Made by a program: the position numbers and the translations under genes. From Pseudomonadota bacterium (GTDB taxonomy: Bacteria; Pseudomonadota; Gammaproteobacteria; Acidithiobacillales; Acidithiobacillaceae), in the NCBI GenBank assembly GCA_021827445.1, contig JAKAVW010000010.1, positions 1-23,737 on the forward strand: a stretch of 23,737 nucleotides of DNA, written 5' to 3'. Under the pieces are notes generated by a model. That model was not told where the DNA came from. It did not search any database and was given only the letters and a program-made list of their open reading frames with translations. Position 1 is the stretch's first letter; every line of letters starts with the position of its first letter. Shown here piece by piece: positions 1 through 7,606 of this stretch.

Positions 1-2
1 TT

Positions 3-524
3 CCGATCTTAGTGACTTTCCTGCTTTTTAGCGAGCTCGCCATGAAGGCCATATGGAAAAAGGTCGGTGAGCTTCCATTCCGGCACTTGCTATTTCATGC
101 GCACATGTGGGTTGGTATGTTTGCGACGCTGATTATCCTGGCATTTTGGCTCGAAATTGTGCGTATTAAGAAGCTGCGATCACATCTTTTCCCATACAAT
201 GGAGAGTATTTGGAAAATGTATGCAGCGATATAAAGGGGCTGGTAGACAGAAGACTGCCTCCCAGTGGGATGCGCGGTGGTTTGCCAGGGATGGTGCATG
301 GATTCGGTTTGCTGGCCGTGACTGGCATGGCCATTTTAGGATTTATAATGTTTTTCCTGATTCCCAATTACGGGGTGGCTGCGCCTATAGGTATTTACCA
401 ACTACCCAAGAAATTACATGACTTTCTGTCATCATTTGTCTGGTTATATTGGTGGGGCCATATTGCTATGGCCGCATTGCATACCATTAAATCTCCCGTC
501 GTATTGCGAGTATTCAGGCCCTAG
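3..524 (+). CDS. Cytochrome b561-like membrane protein (5' partial)
   Basis: The reading frame is open to the left window edge, so the N-terminus is missing; a GTG at 12 is available but need not be the start. About 173 residues are visible. They show the end of one hydrophobic segment (VTFLLF), then three clear membrane helices: around LLFHAHMWVGMFATLIILAF, MVHGFGLLAVTGMAILGFI and FVWLYWWGHIAMAALH. Histidines lie at the expected helix positions (LLFHAH, MVHG, KKLHD, WWGH, AALH), as in di-heme cytochrome b561 / b-type electron carriers of the inner membrane, and the protein ends VVLRVFRP, like the R-M/V-L tail usual for that family. Family role: electron transfer between the quinone pool and partner proteins; the partner cannot be told here. 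The family assignment rests on helix and His pattern only, so another four-helix b-type cytochrome is possible. Confidence 0.6.
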   Translation, partial: PILVTFLLFSELAMKAIWKKVGELPFRHLLFHAHMWVGMFATLIILAFWLEIVRIKKLRSHLFPYNGEYLENVCSDIKGLVDRRLPPSGMRGGLPGMVHGFGLLAVTGMAILGFIMFFLIPNYGVAAPIGIYQLPKKLHDFLSSFVWLYWWGHIAMAALHTIKSPVVLRVFRP

Positions 525-678
525 CAAGGGGTCCTCCGCAATATTTATCCCCCTGGAAGCCACCCTTGGAATGCTCCCGTACTGTACCTGGGTGCATTCC
601 TGCTGCGGGCGGCGCAGGAGGCGTGGCGTATCTCGTATGGCTCGCTTGTTTATTGAGCTGACGGGTTCTCTGAAAGTG

Positions 679-924
679 TTAGTGGTCGCCACGATGATAA
701 TATCGACGCCTGTGCTCTTCTTGCCGCCGATCTTCTCTGTGCTGCTCGCCATCTCTGTATCGGTGCTCATCGCGGGACCTATAGTCTGAACGTTGACCAT
801 AGTAAGTCTGTGGTGTCATATAGTAACCAGGAGCATAATTCTGGTTGTCAGCAAACGCGCTGGGGGTAACGGAGAAGGTGAGCCCCAGGAGAAATAATGG
901 TGTTATCAATAAATGGTTTTTCAT
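679..924 (-). CDS. Small secreted His/Arg/Asp/Tyr-rich protein
   Basis: An 81-residue protein with a clear Sec signal peptide: MKNH, a hydrophobic core (LLITPLFLLGLTF), then SAFA-DN as a likely signal peptidase I site. The mature part (about 52 residues) is low-complexity and strongly charged, rich in Tyr, Arg, Asp, Glu and His (for example YRSRDEHRYRDGEQHRED), and has no Cys. I chose the ATG at 924 over the in-frame ATG at 936 because GGGG lies just upstream of the former and nothing resembling a ribosome binding site precedes the latter. I recognise no family. A periplasmic or surface role, perhaps ion or proton binding by the His/acidic tail, is only a guess. It sits on the same strand as the small lipoprotein gene at 1005-1169. 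Confidence 0.6.
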   Translation of the reverse strand: MKNHLLITPLFLLGLTFSVTPSAFADNQNYAPGYYMTPQTYYGQRSDYRSRDEHRYRDGEQHREDRRQEEHRRRYYHRGDH

Positions 925-1004
925 AGGACCCCACATGTCAAAAAAATACGTGTTAATAATGTCCGTCTGTTACTATTAACGCACTGCACAGGATGCAGTT
1001 GCGA
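925..1004. repeat. Intergenic stretch with two small inverted repeats
   Basis: Between the two small exported-protein genes are two perfect inverted repeats: GTTAATA (952-958) with TATTAAC (974-980), and ACTGCA (983-988) with TGCAGT (994-999) around a 5-nt loop. The second starts just past the lipoprotein stop (1005) and could be a weak minus-strand terminator, but there is no proper U-run. Either could instead be an operator for the 81-aa gene. Function undecided. Confidence 0.3.
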
Positions 1005-1169
1005 TCAGCGATCCTCACCGTGATGCCACCCATCGCCCCGTTCCCCGTAATGGCCTCCATAATAACCCCCATATGGCGGAGCCACTATACAGCCAGAAAG
1101 CATGGAAGCACCCACAAAAAGTAATGCCGCCACATAAATCAGCCGCATGAGTTGCTTAAAGTTACCCAT
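1005..1169 (-). CDS. 54-aa putative lipoprotein, Gly/Tyr/His-rich
   Basis: A 54-codon gene with an excellent ribosome binding site (GGGAGGGG, five bases before the ATG). The product starts MGNFKQLMRLIYVAAL, has a hydrophobic core and a lipobox ML-SGC, so Cys27 is the predicted lipidated residue after signal peptidase II cleavage. The mature peptide (CIVAPPYGGYYGGHYGERG...) is about 28 residues, Gly/Tyr/His-rich and ends WHHGEDR. The outer membrane or periplasm is the likely site. It resembles short YXX-rich lipoproteins seen in many proteobacterial genomes, but I can name no function. The strong Shine-Dalgarno, the signal peptide and the lipobox together make it a believable gene despite its length. 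Confidence 0.6.
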   Translation of the reverse strand: MGNFKQLMRLIYVAALLFVGASMLSGCIVAPPYGGYYGGHYGERGDGWHHGEDR

Positions 1170-1471
1170 AAAATCCCCTCCCTATAATGACTGTGAATTT
1201 TGCTCCATGACGCTTTCTGCTAATAAAGCGTTCAACGCTCCGCTCTATCCACACGCCTGTCATGCCCCATAAAACAGTTAAGCGGGTTGAATGTCAAGCT
1301 ATTAATTAACCCTGCTTCAAGCGGTAATAATAGTAGATTCTTATAGTTACTGGCGAAATGAACCACTTCGCAATACGATTAAGACTTTGCGGAGATCGGT
1401 CCGTTGGGGTCAAGTTCAACGATCAATTCACGGACATGGAACTTTTGGAAATAATCGGGTGTCATAGAATG

Positions 1472-1487
1472 GTTCTATCTGTAGAAC
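1472..1487. repeat. Short perfect inverted repeat
   Basis: GTTCTA (1472-1477), four-base spacer, TAGAAC (1482-1487). It lies about 40 bp upstream of the Fur-like palindrome and 130 bp before the aquaporin start. It could be a second operator in the same control region; the identity of any regulator is unknown and chance is possible for 6-bp arms. Confidence 0.3.
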
Positions 1488-1527
1488 GAATAGACTGCGC
1501 TAACAGTTCCATTGCTGAACATAATAG

Positions 1528-1550
1528 ATAACGAGAATTATTCTCGTTAT
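1528..1550. promoter_or_regulatory. 23-bp perfect palindrome, Fur-box-like operator
   Basis: The arms ATAACGAGAAT and ATTCTCGTTAT are perfect reverse complements around a single central T (1539). Including the G at 1527 the site reads as GATAAC-GAGAAT-T-ATTCTC-GTTATG, that is, hexamers close to GATAAT arranged two forward and two reverse, which is the known architecture of Fur boxes. It lies 68-90 bp upstream of the aquaporin ATG, where a repressor could block transcription. What is seen is the palindrome; Fur as the binding protein is an inference from hexamer similarity. Another Fur-family protein (Mur, Zur) is possible. Confidence 0.6.
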
Positions 1551-1617
1551 GTTATCGGTGGTGGGGCATTTTGTGAAACAGATCCCTTCCCTGCACCAAT
1601 ACGGAGATAGATATATT

Positions 1618-2313
1618 ATGCACCCATTGATGCGCAAAATGACGGCAGAATTCATTGGTACCTTTGGACTTATTTTTTTTGGTGGCGGCGCGGCGGCCAT
1701 GGGTAAACCACTCATAGATATCGCTTTGGCGAACGGGTTGGCCATCATGATTGCGGCCTATGTATTCGGGGACATCAGCGGCGGCATTGTGAATCCTGCG
1801 GTCACTCTTGGTGGTGCCATAGCGGGAAAAATCAGTTGGCGGGATGCGGGCATGTATATGATTGCTCAGATCCTTGGCGGAATAGCCGCTGGATTTGCAC
1901 TGCTCACGGTGCTGCACGGACCAATGGGGCACCTGGGTGCCACAACCATCAACACAAACCTGATATCTGTCCCAGGGGGGTTTATGCTGGAGGCGTTGGG
2001 GACGTTCTTTCTCACCACCACCGCGCTGTATACCGCCATGAGCGATCGTGCCGGTAACGCCGCACCGCTGGCCATAGGCTTTACTTTGGTCATGATTGTC
2101 ACCTTCATGGGACCACTCACGGGAGCCAGCGTCAACCCGGCACGGACGTTGGGTCCTGCCGTGGCAGGTGATTACTATCCCCATATATGGGTTTATCTTA
2201 TTGCAACCCCGTTAGGGGGGCTGGTCGCCGGTTTGCTCTATAAATTCATGCAGGAAAGCAAAACCGACATGCATTTTATGGAAGCAATGAAAGAAGAAGG
2301 GGTAAATCTCTAG
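1618..2313 (+). CDS. Aquaporin-family (MIP) channel with atypical filter
   Basis: A 231-residue major intrinsic protein with six membrane helices and both signature half-helix motifs, NPA at 59-61 (GGIVNPAVTLG) and NPA at 173-175 followed by Arg176 (GASVNPARTLG). Spacing from these motifs to the aromatic/arginine filter positions is the same as in E. coli AqpZ, so the filter can be read as Asn39, Val161, Ala170, Arg176. AqpZ has Phe/His/Thr/Arg and GlpF has Trp/Gly/Phe/Arg; this pore should be wider and less aromatic, nearer to plant NIP-II type channels that pass metalloids or urea. The substrate is therefore uncertain. I chose the ATG at 1618 because GGAG lies 11 bases upstream and the product then begins MHPLMRKMTAEFIGTFG, the usual short N-terminus; the ATG at 1549 lies inside the palindrome and would add an odd leader. 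Confidence 0.85.
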   Translation: MHPLMRKMTAEFIGTFGLIFFGGGAAAMGKPLIDIALANGLAIMIAAYVFGDISGGIVNPAVTLGGAIAGKISWRDAGMYMIAQILGGIAAGFALLTVLHGPMGHLGATTINTNLISVPGGFMLEALGTFFLTTTALYTAMSDRAGNAAPLAIGFTLVMIVTFMGPLTGASVNPARTLGPAVAGDYYPHIWVYLIATPLGGLVAGLLYKFMQESKTDMHFMEAMKEEGVNL

Positions 2314-2383
2314 TTTTTTGCATCCGCAGAACACGGGCCAGCAACAATCCGACGGCGACCAGAAGCGGTTATGCCAACGGTAG

Positions 2384-2417
2384 AAAAACCCATCGCCGTG
2401 CATCACCTAGTGATGGG
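2384..2417 (-). terminator. Likely rho-independent terminator
   Basis: Reading the minus strand just after the GGDEF-EAL stop codon: CCCATC (2417-2412), a 17-nt loop, GATGGG (2394-2389), then TTTTT (2388-2384). An overlapping alternative hairpin, CATCAC with GTGATG (2401-2415), may compete. The stem is only six base pairs, but the U-run is in the right place and the position, starting 3 bases past the stop, fits. Confidence 0.5.
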
Positions 2418-2419
2418 CG

Positions 2420-5400
2420 TCAGTTTGTGCCGTCGGGGGGTATCCATGTTTCAGCGATCTGTTGCTGCGTGACCGCCATCGCACTCGCCATGTGCTGGCG
2501 GCAGATGTCCAGTTCCGCGGCAGAGTGGGCGGTACCCACGCAATAATGATAGGCCTGATGGGCTTTGCCCAGTGCGGACTGCTGCAAGTCGTGACGATCC
2601 AGATACTCGTCCAGCCGACATTGACAAACATCTTCGAGGTTTTGTATCTGACCAAGTATCGTCGGTGCGAGGCGGTAGATGCCGTCAAACTGCAGGTGCG
2701 ACGCATAGGCGCCGAGCAGGGTGCGCGGCTGGGTGTCTTGGGCTATGCCGTTCCAGGCACGGAGCCACTCCAGCAAGGCTTCTTCCGGCATCGGACGGGC
2801 GATGGCATAGCCCTGCACGCATTCCACCCCTAATACGGCCAAGGCATTGACGGTTTCTGCGGTCTCTGCGCCTTCCACCACATAGCGCGCGCCAATGGAC
2901 TGGGCGAGGGCGCCGACGCTTATGACGAAGACCAGATCGGCGGGGTTTTGCGGAATCTCCTGGATGAAGCTCTGGTCCAGTTTGACTTCATCGACGGCGA
3001 TTTCCTTGAGGCGGAGCAGTGACGCATATGCGCTCCCCACATCGTCCAGGGCGATGCGCACCCCCATGGCACGAATTTGAGCGATGCGATTTTTGGCAAG
3101 GTTGAGTGACAGGAATTCGCCACTCTCCAGAATTTCCAGCGTTAGCCGCTCCGCCGGGAGGGGACTCTCTGTGATCGTTGCTTTTATACGTTCAAGGAAG
3201 GTACTGGAGAGCAGTACTTCGGCTGGGACATTGATGGCGACTTCCAGCGGGAAACCCGCGGTTTCCCAGTGCTGTGCCGCGAGCAGGGCTTGGTACATCA
3301 TTTGTTCCGTAAGGAATTGCCCGGCGGCGTGGTCCAGATGACCGAGAAAAACCGCAGGAGGTAAAATCTCGCTACCCTGGCGCAGGCGTGCCAGAGCCTC
3401 GACACCGATGATCCGGCCGCTGGCCAAATGCAGTATGGGCTGGTAATACGGCACTAGCGCGCCTTGATGAAGCAGTTCGATATAGGGTCGCTGTTGCATC
3501 ATCGACATTTCATCGTCACCCTGAAAGACACTCCAGAACCGTGTGCGTTGCTGCTTTTCCGCTTTGGCGGCGTAAAGGGCCTGATCCGCGTGGCGCAGCA
3601 GTTGTTCTGAGTCACCCTCATCAAAAGGGTACAAGGTAATGCCTATGCTGCCACTGATATGTACTTCGATGCTGCCCGGAAGCTGAAACGCATTGTCCAG
3701 GGCCAGACCCACCCGGTCCATGACCTTTTCCACATCTTCCATATTCCTGATATTTTCCAGGACGAGGACGAACTCATCACCGCCGATACGCGCGACAAAA
3801 TCCGTTTGGCGCAGCACGGTCTGCAGGCGCTGCGCGAAGCTTTGCAGGAGAGCGTTGCCGGCGGCGTGGCCATAGCGATCATTGACGGGCTTGAAATCGT
3901 CCAGATCCAGCATGCAGATACCGAGGAGTTTCTCTTCGCGCTGGGCGCGTTGCAGCGCTTCGGGGATACGATCGAGGAGCGCGACCCGATTGGGCAGACC
4001 GGTCAGTGGATCGTGGCGGGCCATCCAGCTTTGTACCGTGCGCTCTTTGTCGATGCGGTCCTTGAGGTCCAGTTCGTCGAGACCATGGCCCAGTAACTTG
4101 CCCACGCGAGCGATGGCGCTGAGGATTTCACGGTCAAAAATGCCTTTATCCGGACTGGTGACCGCCATCACAGCCCAAATCTGACCATCGCGATGCACCG
4201 GGACCACGGCCATGCTCGCCCAGCCGTTACGCTTCAGTATTTCGTGCTGGGCATGGAGGCGCGGGTCGCTCAGATAGTCGTTACGATACTGCAGGCGCCC
4301 GGATTGCCAGGTATCCGCGATGAGGCTGGGTGCATATCCAAAGTGGGCGTTAACATGAATACTGCCCAGTATGCCGCTGCCGGCTCCGGCCGCGACGAGT
4401 GGGTGGAACCAGCCCTCTCCATCAGGTTGCATCACATAGGCGGTACCAAAGAGGGTGCCTTCAGTCAGACGCTGGCAGGTTTTACGGAGCATTTCCGTTG
4501 CTGAGCGGGCGCGGATGAGAATGTCGCCCTCGGCGAGAAAAGTGCGGTAGAGGCTGTTGATGCGCTCTAAATGCTTTTGCTGGCGCTGGCGGCTCAGGGC
4601 GACGCCCAGCATGACGGCAAGATGGCGAATCAGGCTTTGGCGGTTGGGGTGGCTGAAAAAACCGGGGATATGGCTGTAAAAGCCGAGGAGGGCGTAGGCG
4701 CTGCCGTCGATCTGGATGGGTATGGTGGTGTTGGCGCGCCATCCGTAGGACGGGGCACTTTTCTGCCGGGGTTGGGTGCTGGGGTCGGTAGTCCAGTCAT
4801 CAACGATGATGGCGTCCCCTTTCCGCCAGGCCTGCCCGGCTGGACCCTGTCCGAGGGGGCTGTCATCCACGCGGATTTCGACGCTGCCGAGATAGTCTGC
4901 AAGCCCTGTCCCCGCGACGGCGTCGCTTATCAGGCGACCAGACGCATCGGGGCGTCCAATCCATGCCCCATCCAGTCCCTGAATGTCGAGTAGTTTATTG
5001 AGCATTCGTGATGCCAGGGCGTCCACTGGCGTATCGCTTAACAGAAGCAGATCAATGTGCTCCATAACCTGGCGCTCTTCCAGAGCGGCGGATTCCATGC
5101 CCTGCAGTTGTCCGGCGAGATCCTCTGCCAGGCGTTGCAGAATCAGTGGCCGTAAAGAAGTTTCCACCTCCAGAAACGGACTGAGTTGTCCGAGAAGTTC
5201 GTCCGAGTAAAGCGCCATACTGCTGATCAGCCATTCCGTACGGATGCCCATCATGGCATGTGCACGGCCAATAGCTTGAGCGCGCTCGCGGAGTTCCCCG
5301 GTGCTATCCGGTTGCAAGCAGAGCAGGGATTGGGTTCGCTGTTCCGCTTTCAGTCGTTCGACCTGCTTGGCCGACAACCGACTCAGCATGGTGCTGATAT

Positions 5401-5530
5401 CTGGATGGCGGGCGGCACGGGCGTAAAAAAGATCAACAGACCGCGCGACGGCGGCCGTAATTTCAGTATGCTGGTGTTTTAGCAGGGCGCGCAGGGCGGT
5501 TTCAGGGGAGGTGGGGGTACGCTCAGGCAT
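2420..5530 (-). CDS. Globin-sensor GAF-GAF-GGDEF-EAL-CZB c-di-GMP protein
   Basis: A 1036-residue cytosolic c-di-GMP turnover protein. Residues 15-150 match globin-coupled sensors (LFYARAARHPDIS with Tyr36; IGRAHAMMGIRTEW with His91 as likely proximal heme ligand), so O2, NO or CO is the probable signal. Two GAF-like domains follow (about 165-315 and 325-485). The GGDEF domain (about 500-665) has an intact GGDEF at 583-587 and a product-inhibition site RQTD at 574-577. The EAL domain (about 685-930) keeps EAL (711-713), Asn767, Glu799, Asp829-Asp830, Lys850 and the EGAET loop (Glu886), so both synthesis and hydrolysis look possible. Residues 940-1000 resemble a CZB zinc-binding domain (His945, Cys971-R-L, His991-x3-His995). 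No membrane helices. The start at 5530 is set by AGGA at good spacing. The gene lies 126 bp after recD and probably has its own promoter. Confidence 0.88.
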   Translation of the reverse strand: MPERTPTSPETALRALLKHQHTEITAAVARSVDLFYARAARHPDISTMLSRLSAKQVERLKAEQRTQSLLCLQPDSTGELRERAQAIGRAHAMMGIRTEWLISSMALYSDELLGQLSPFLEVETSLRPLILQRLAEDLAGQLQGMESAALEERQVMEHIDLLLLSDTPVDALASRMLNKLLDIQGLDGAWIGRPDASGRLISDAVAGTGLADYLGSVEIRVDDSPLGQGPAGQAWRKGDAIIVDDWTTDPSTQPRQKSAPSYGWRANTTIPIQIDGSAYALLGFYSHIPGFFSHPNRQSLIRHLAVMLGVALSRQRQQKHLERINSLYRTFLAEGDILIRARSATEMLRKTCQRLTEGTLFGTAYVMQPDGEGWFHPLVAAGAGSGILGSIHVNAHFGYAPSLIADTWQSGRLQYRNDYLSDPRLHAQHEILKRNGWASMAVVPVHRDGQIWAVMAVTSPDKGIFDREILSAIARVGKLLGHGLDELDLKDRIDKERTVQSWMARHDPLTGLPNRVALLDRIPEALQRAQREEKLLGICMLDLDDFKPVNDRYGHAAGNALLQSFAQRLQTVLRQTDFVARIGGDEFVLVLENIRNMEDVEKVMDRVGLALDNAFQLPGSIEVHISGSIGITLYPFDEGDSEQLLRHADQALYAAKAEKQQRTRFWSVFQGDDEMSMMQQRPYIELLHQGALVPYYQPILHLASGRIIGVEALARLRQGSEILPPAVFLGHLDHAAGQFLTEQMMYQALLAAQHWETAGFPLEVAINVPAEVLLSSTFLERIKATITESPLPAERLTLEILESGEFLSLNLAKNRIAQIRAMGVRIALDDVGSAYASLLRLKEIAVDEVKLDQSFIQEIPQNPADLVFVISVGALAQSIGARYVVEGAETAETVNALAVLGVECVQGYAIARPMPEEALLEWLRAWNGIAQDTQPRTLLGAYASHLQFDGIYRLAPTILGQIQNLEDVCQCRLDEYLDRHDLQQSALGKAHQAYHYCVGTAHSAAELDICRQHMASAMAVTQQQIAETWIPPDGTN

Positions 5531-5574
5531 GGTTTCCTGTGGGGAGAGGGATCTTAGATATTGAGAAAATACTG

Positions 5575-5603
5575 ATAATATGGCACAGATTATGTTTATT
5601 CAG
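5575..5603 (-). promoter_or_regulatory. Candidate sigma70 promoter for the GGDEF-EAL gene
   Basis: On the minus strand, CTGAAT (5603-5598) and TATTAT (5580-5575) are separated by exactly 17 bp, giving a predicted leader of about 37 nt. The -10 is good and the -35 is poor. The same recD-proximal intergenic region has an imperfect inverted repeat, TTTTGGCAA-GA-TTGCCcAAAA (near 5619-5639), without a U-run. Whether recD transcription stops before this promoter cannot be decided. Confidence 0.35.
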
Positions 5604-5656
5604 AAAGACAAGTTAGCCGCTTTTGGGCAATCTTGCCAAAATAACGCCGGTGACAT

Positions 5657-7606
5657 TTAACGCCTGGGATCGTACAAAGCCGCATGTAGCCCGCTCATAC
5701 GCCGCGTCTGGCGCTGAACGGTACTTTCCAGCCGCTCGCGCGGGGCGATGAGGGTGAAGCATGTGCGGGCGCGGGTGATGGCGGTGTAGAGCAGCTCGCG
5801 ACTGAGGACGGGGCTGTCCTCGGGTGGGAGGATGAGGACGGTGTGGGCGAACTCGGAGCCTTGCGCCTTGTGGACGGTCATGGCCCAGGCGCTTTCGGTG
5901 TGGTTGAGGCGGCTGGGGAGAATGGTGCGAGGCAGGCCGTCACTGTTGGGAAAATAGACGCGCAGGCGCTTATCCGGGTCGGGCAGGGCGATGCCGATGT
6001 CGCCATTGCTGAGGCCGAGGCTGGGGTCGTTGCGGGTGACGAGGGTGGGGCGGCCAGCATACCAAAAGCCGCGGCTCTGCAGGATACCCTGGCGCAGCAG
6101 GTAGTCTTCGATGGCGCGGTTGATGCCGGTAACGCCCCAGGGGCCATGGCGCAGGGCACAGAGGATGCGGAAGCCGGCGTAGTCGTTGAGGATGGTGTTA
6201 ACCCATGCGCTATGTTGTTGCCGATCTTTGGGCGGCGGCTGGCCCGCAGCCTGCCAGACGCGGCCATAGGCGCTTTCCGTGCGGGCGAGTGCCAGTATCT
6301 GGTGGATGGCGGGGACGGGTTGCCAGGCGATGGTGCTGGTCTGCTCGGTTTGCAGGATGCGGATGGCGGTTTCGGGGTGGCCGCTGTGAACGGCATCCGC
6401 CAGTGCGCCGATTTCTGCGTTGAAGCGGTGACTGCGTTGCAGGCGAATGATGTTTGATGCAAGGGGGCTGGAGCCGTTGTCGCCGGGCTGCGGTGCGGCA
6501 CCACAACTGGCCTGCATGTAGTGGCAGGTCTCGGCATCATACTCACCGCTGCCCTGACAGAGTTCGGCGAGGATGGCCCCGGCCTCGACGGAGGCAAGCT
6601 GGTCCTGATCGCCGAGGAGGATGAGGCGGGCCATGGGTGGCAGGGCGCGGAGCAGGGCGGCCATCATCTCCTGATGAATCATGGAGGCTTCGTCCACCAC
6701 CAGCACGTCAAGTTCGAGGGGGTTGGCGGCGTCATGACGAAAGCGACGACTGTCGGGGCGGGCGCCGAGCAGGCTGTGCAGGGTGCGCGCCGGACGCAGG
6801 CGGGCGAAGGCGGCGGCCATGTCGGGTATCCGGCCCAGTTGCGGAAGAGTGCTGACCGCGCTCTGCAGGGATTCGTCGATGCGCACGGCGGCCTTGCCGG
6901 TGGGGGCGGCGAGGACGATGCGCAGGGAGGTGTTGGTCGCCATGAGCAAGGCCATGAGACGGACGGCGGTGTAGGTTTTGCCGGTGCCGGGGCCGCCGGT
7001 GATGATGCCGAAGTGGCTGCGCAGGGCGAGGGCGCAGGCGATTTTTTGCCAGGGGAATTCATCGCCGGGTTCGTCAGATGCCGGGAAAAGCTGCTCCAGC
7101 CAGGGTCTTAAGACCTCGGGGTTGGCGGTATCGGCGACACGCTGTTGGGCACGCTGGCGCAGCGTTTCGGCGATGAATTGCTGGTCGCGCCAGTAGCGGC
7201 GCAAATAAAGGTGGGCGGTGCTGAGGACCAGGGGCGTTTCTGCGCTGTTTGCCGGGTCGGATGTGTTGCGCTCGGTGACCTGCACGCAGAGGCTTTGGGC
7301 GAGGGTTTCTGTCCATGCGGCGGCGTGGGGCCAGTGACCGAGCGTGGTCGCCAGCAGCGCGAGCCCCGGCGCGGGCCAGTCCAGGAAGCGTTCGGGCGCA
7401 CTGAGGAGGTCATCTAGCGCGATGCAGGTGTGCCCTGCCCCCTCGAGGCGCGCGAGGAGGGCGCCCGCCAGGGGCAGGAGGGCCGGGGCCTGCGGGTCCA
7501 GGCGGATGAGGAACTGGGCAAAGGCAAGGTCGAGGGGGCGTAGCCAGCCTTCCTCAGTCCAGGTGCGGAGCTGGTCCATCATGGCGGAGGTCATGGGTTT
7601 ACTCAT
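5657..7606 (-). CDS. recD: Exodeoxyribonuclease V alpha subunit RecD
   Basis: A 649-residue (E. coli RecD 608) superfamily 1 helicase subunit that moves 5'-to-3' in the RecBCD complex and helps resect double-strand breaks before RecA loading. Visible motifs: Walker A GGPGTGKT at 204-211, Walker B-type VVDEASMI, motif III LILLGDQDQLASVEAG, LQRSHRF, and the C-terminal AMTVHKAQGSEF and LLYTAITRARTCF of the UvrD/RecD fold. The N-terminal 170 residues form the usual RecB-contacting domain. The open frame extends 108 codons further upstream inside recB, but that part is antisense-like, Ser/Pro-rich and not RecD-like. I start at ATG 7606, which overlaps the recB stop by 8 nt (ATGAGTAA), implying translational coupling. 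It is the last gene of the hvf-rec block. Confidence 0.93.
   Translation of the reverse strand: MSKPMTSAMMDQLRTWTEEGWLRPLDLAFAQFLIRLDPQAPALLPLAGALLARLEGAGHTCIALDDLLSAPERFLDWPAPGLALLATTLGHWPHAAAWTETLAQSLCVQVTERNTSDPANSAETPLVLSTAHLYLRRYWRDQQFIAETLRQRAQQRVADTANPEVLRPWLEQLFPASDEPGDEFPWQKIACALALRSHFGIITGGPGTGKTYTAVRLMALLMATNTSLRIVLAAPTGKAAVRIDESLQSAVSTLPQLGRIPDMAAAFARLRPARTLHSLLGARPDSRRFRHDAANPLELDVLVVDEASMIHQEMMAALLRALPPMARLILLGDQDQLASVEAGAILAELCQGSGEYDAETCHYMQASCGAAPQPGDNGSSPLASNIIRLQRSHRFNAEIGALADAVHSGHPETAIRILQTEQTSTIAWQPVPAIHQILALARTESAYGRVWQAAGQPPPKDRQQHSAWVNTILNDYAGFRILCALRHGPWGVTGINRAIEDYLLRQGILQSRGFWYAGRPTLVTRNDPSLGLSNGDIGIALPDPDKRLRVYFPNSDGLPRTILPSRLNHTESAWAMTVHKAQGSEFAHTVLILPPEDSPVLSRELLYTAITRARTCFTLIAPRERLESTVQRQTRRMSGLHAALYDPRR

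Larger units (their letters stand above)
1170..1617. other. 448-nt intergenic region
   Basis: No convincing gene. It separates the divergent lipoprotein and aquaporin genes and so should hold both promoters. It contains the Fur-like palindrome (1528-1550) and a shorter inverted repeat (1472-1487), both listed separately. A 28-codon minus-strand frame (1379-1465, beginning MTPDYFQKF) has no ribosome binding site and could be a gene remnant or chance. The stretch is AT-rich compared with the rest of the window. I could not identify a clear -35/-10 pair. Confidence 0.4.

Noticed and set aside
418..800. Overlapping open frames on both strands after the cytochrome gene
   Set aside because: They have no ribosome binding site or family pattern, and one overlaps the signal-peptide-bearing gene at 679-924.
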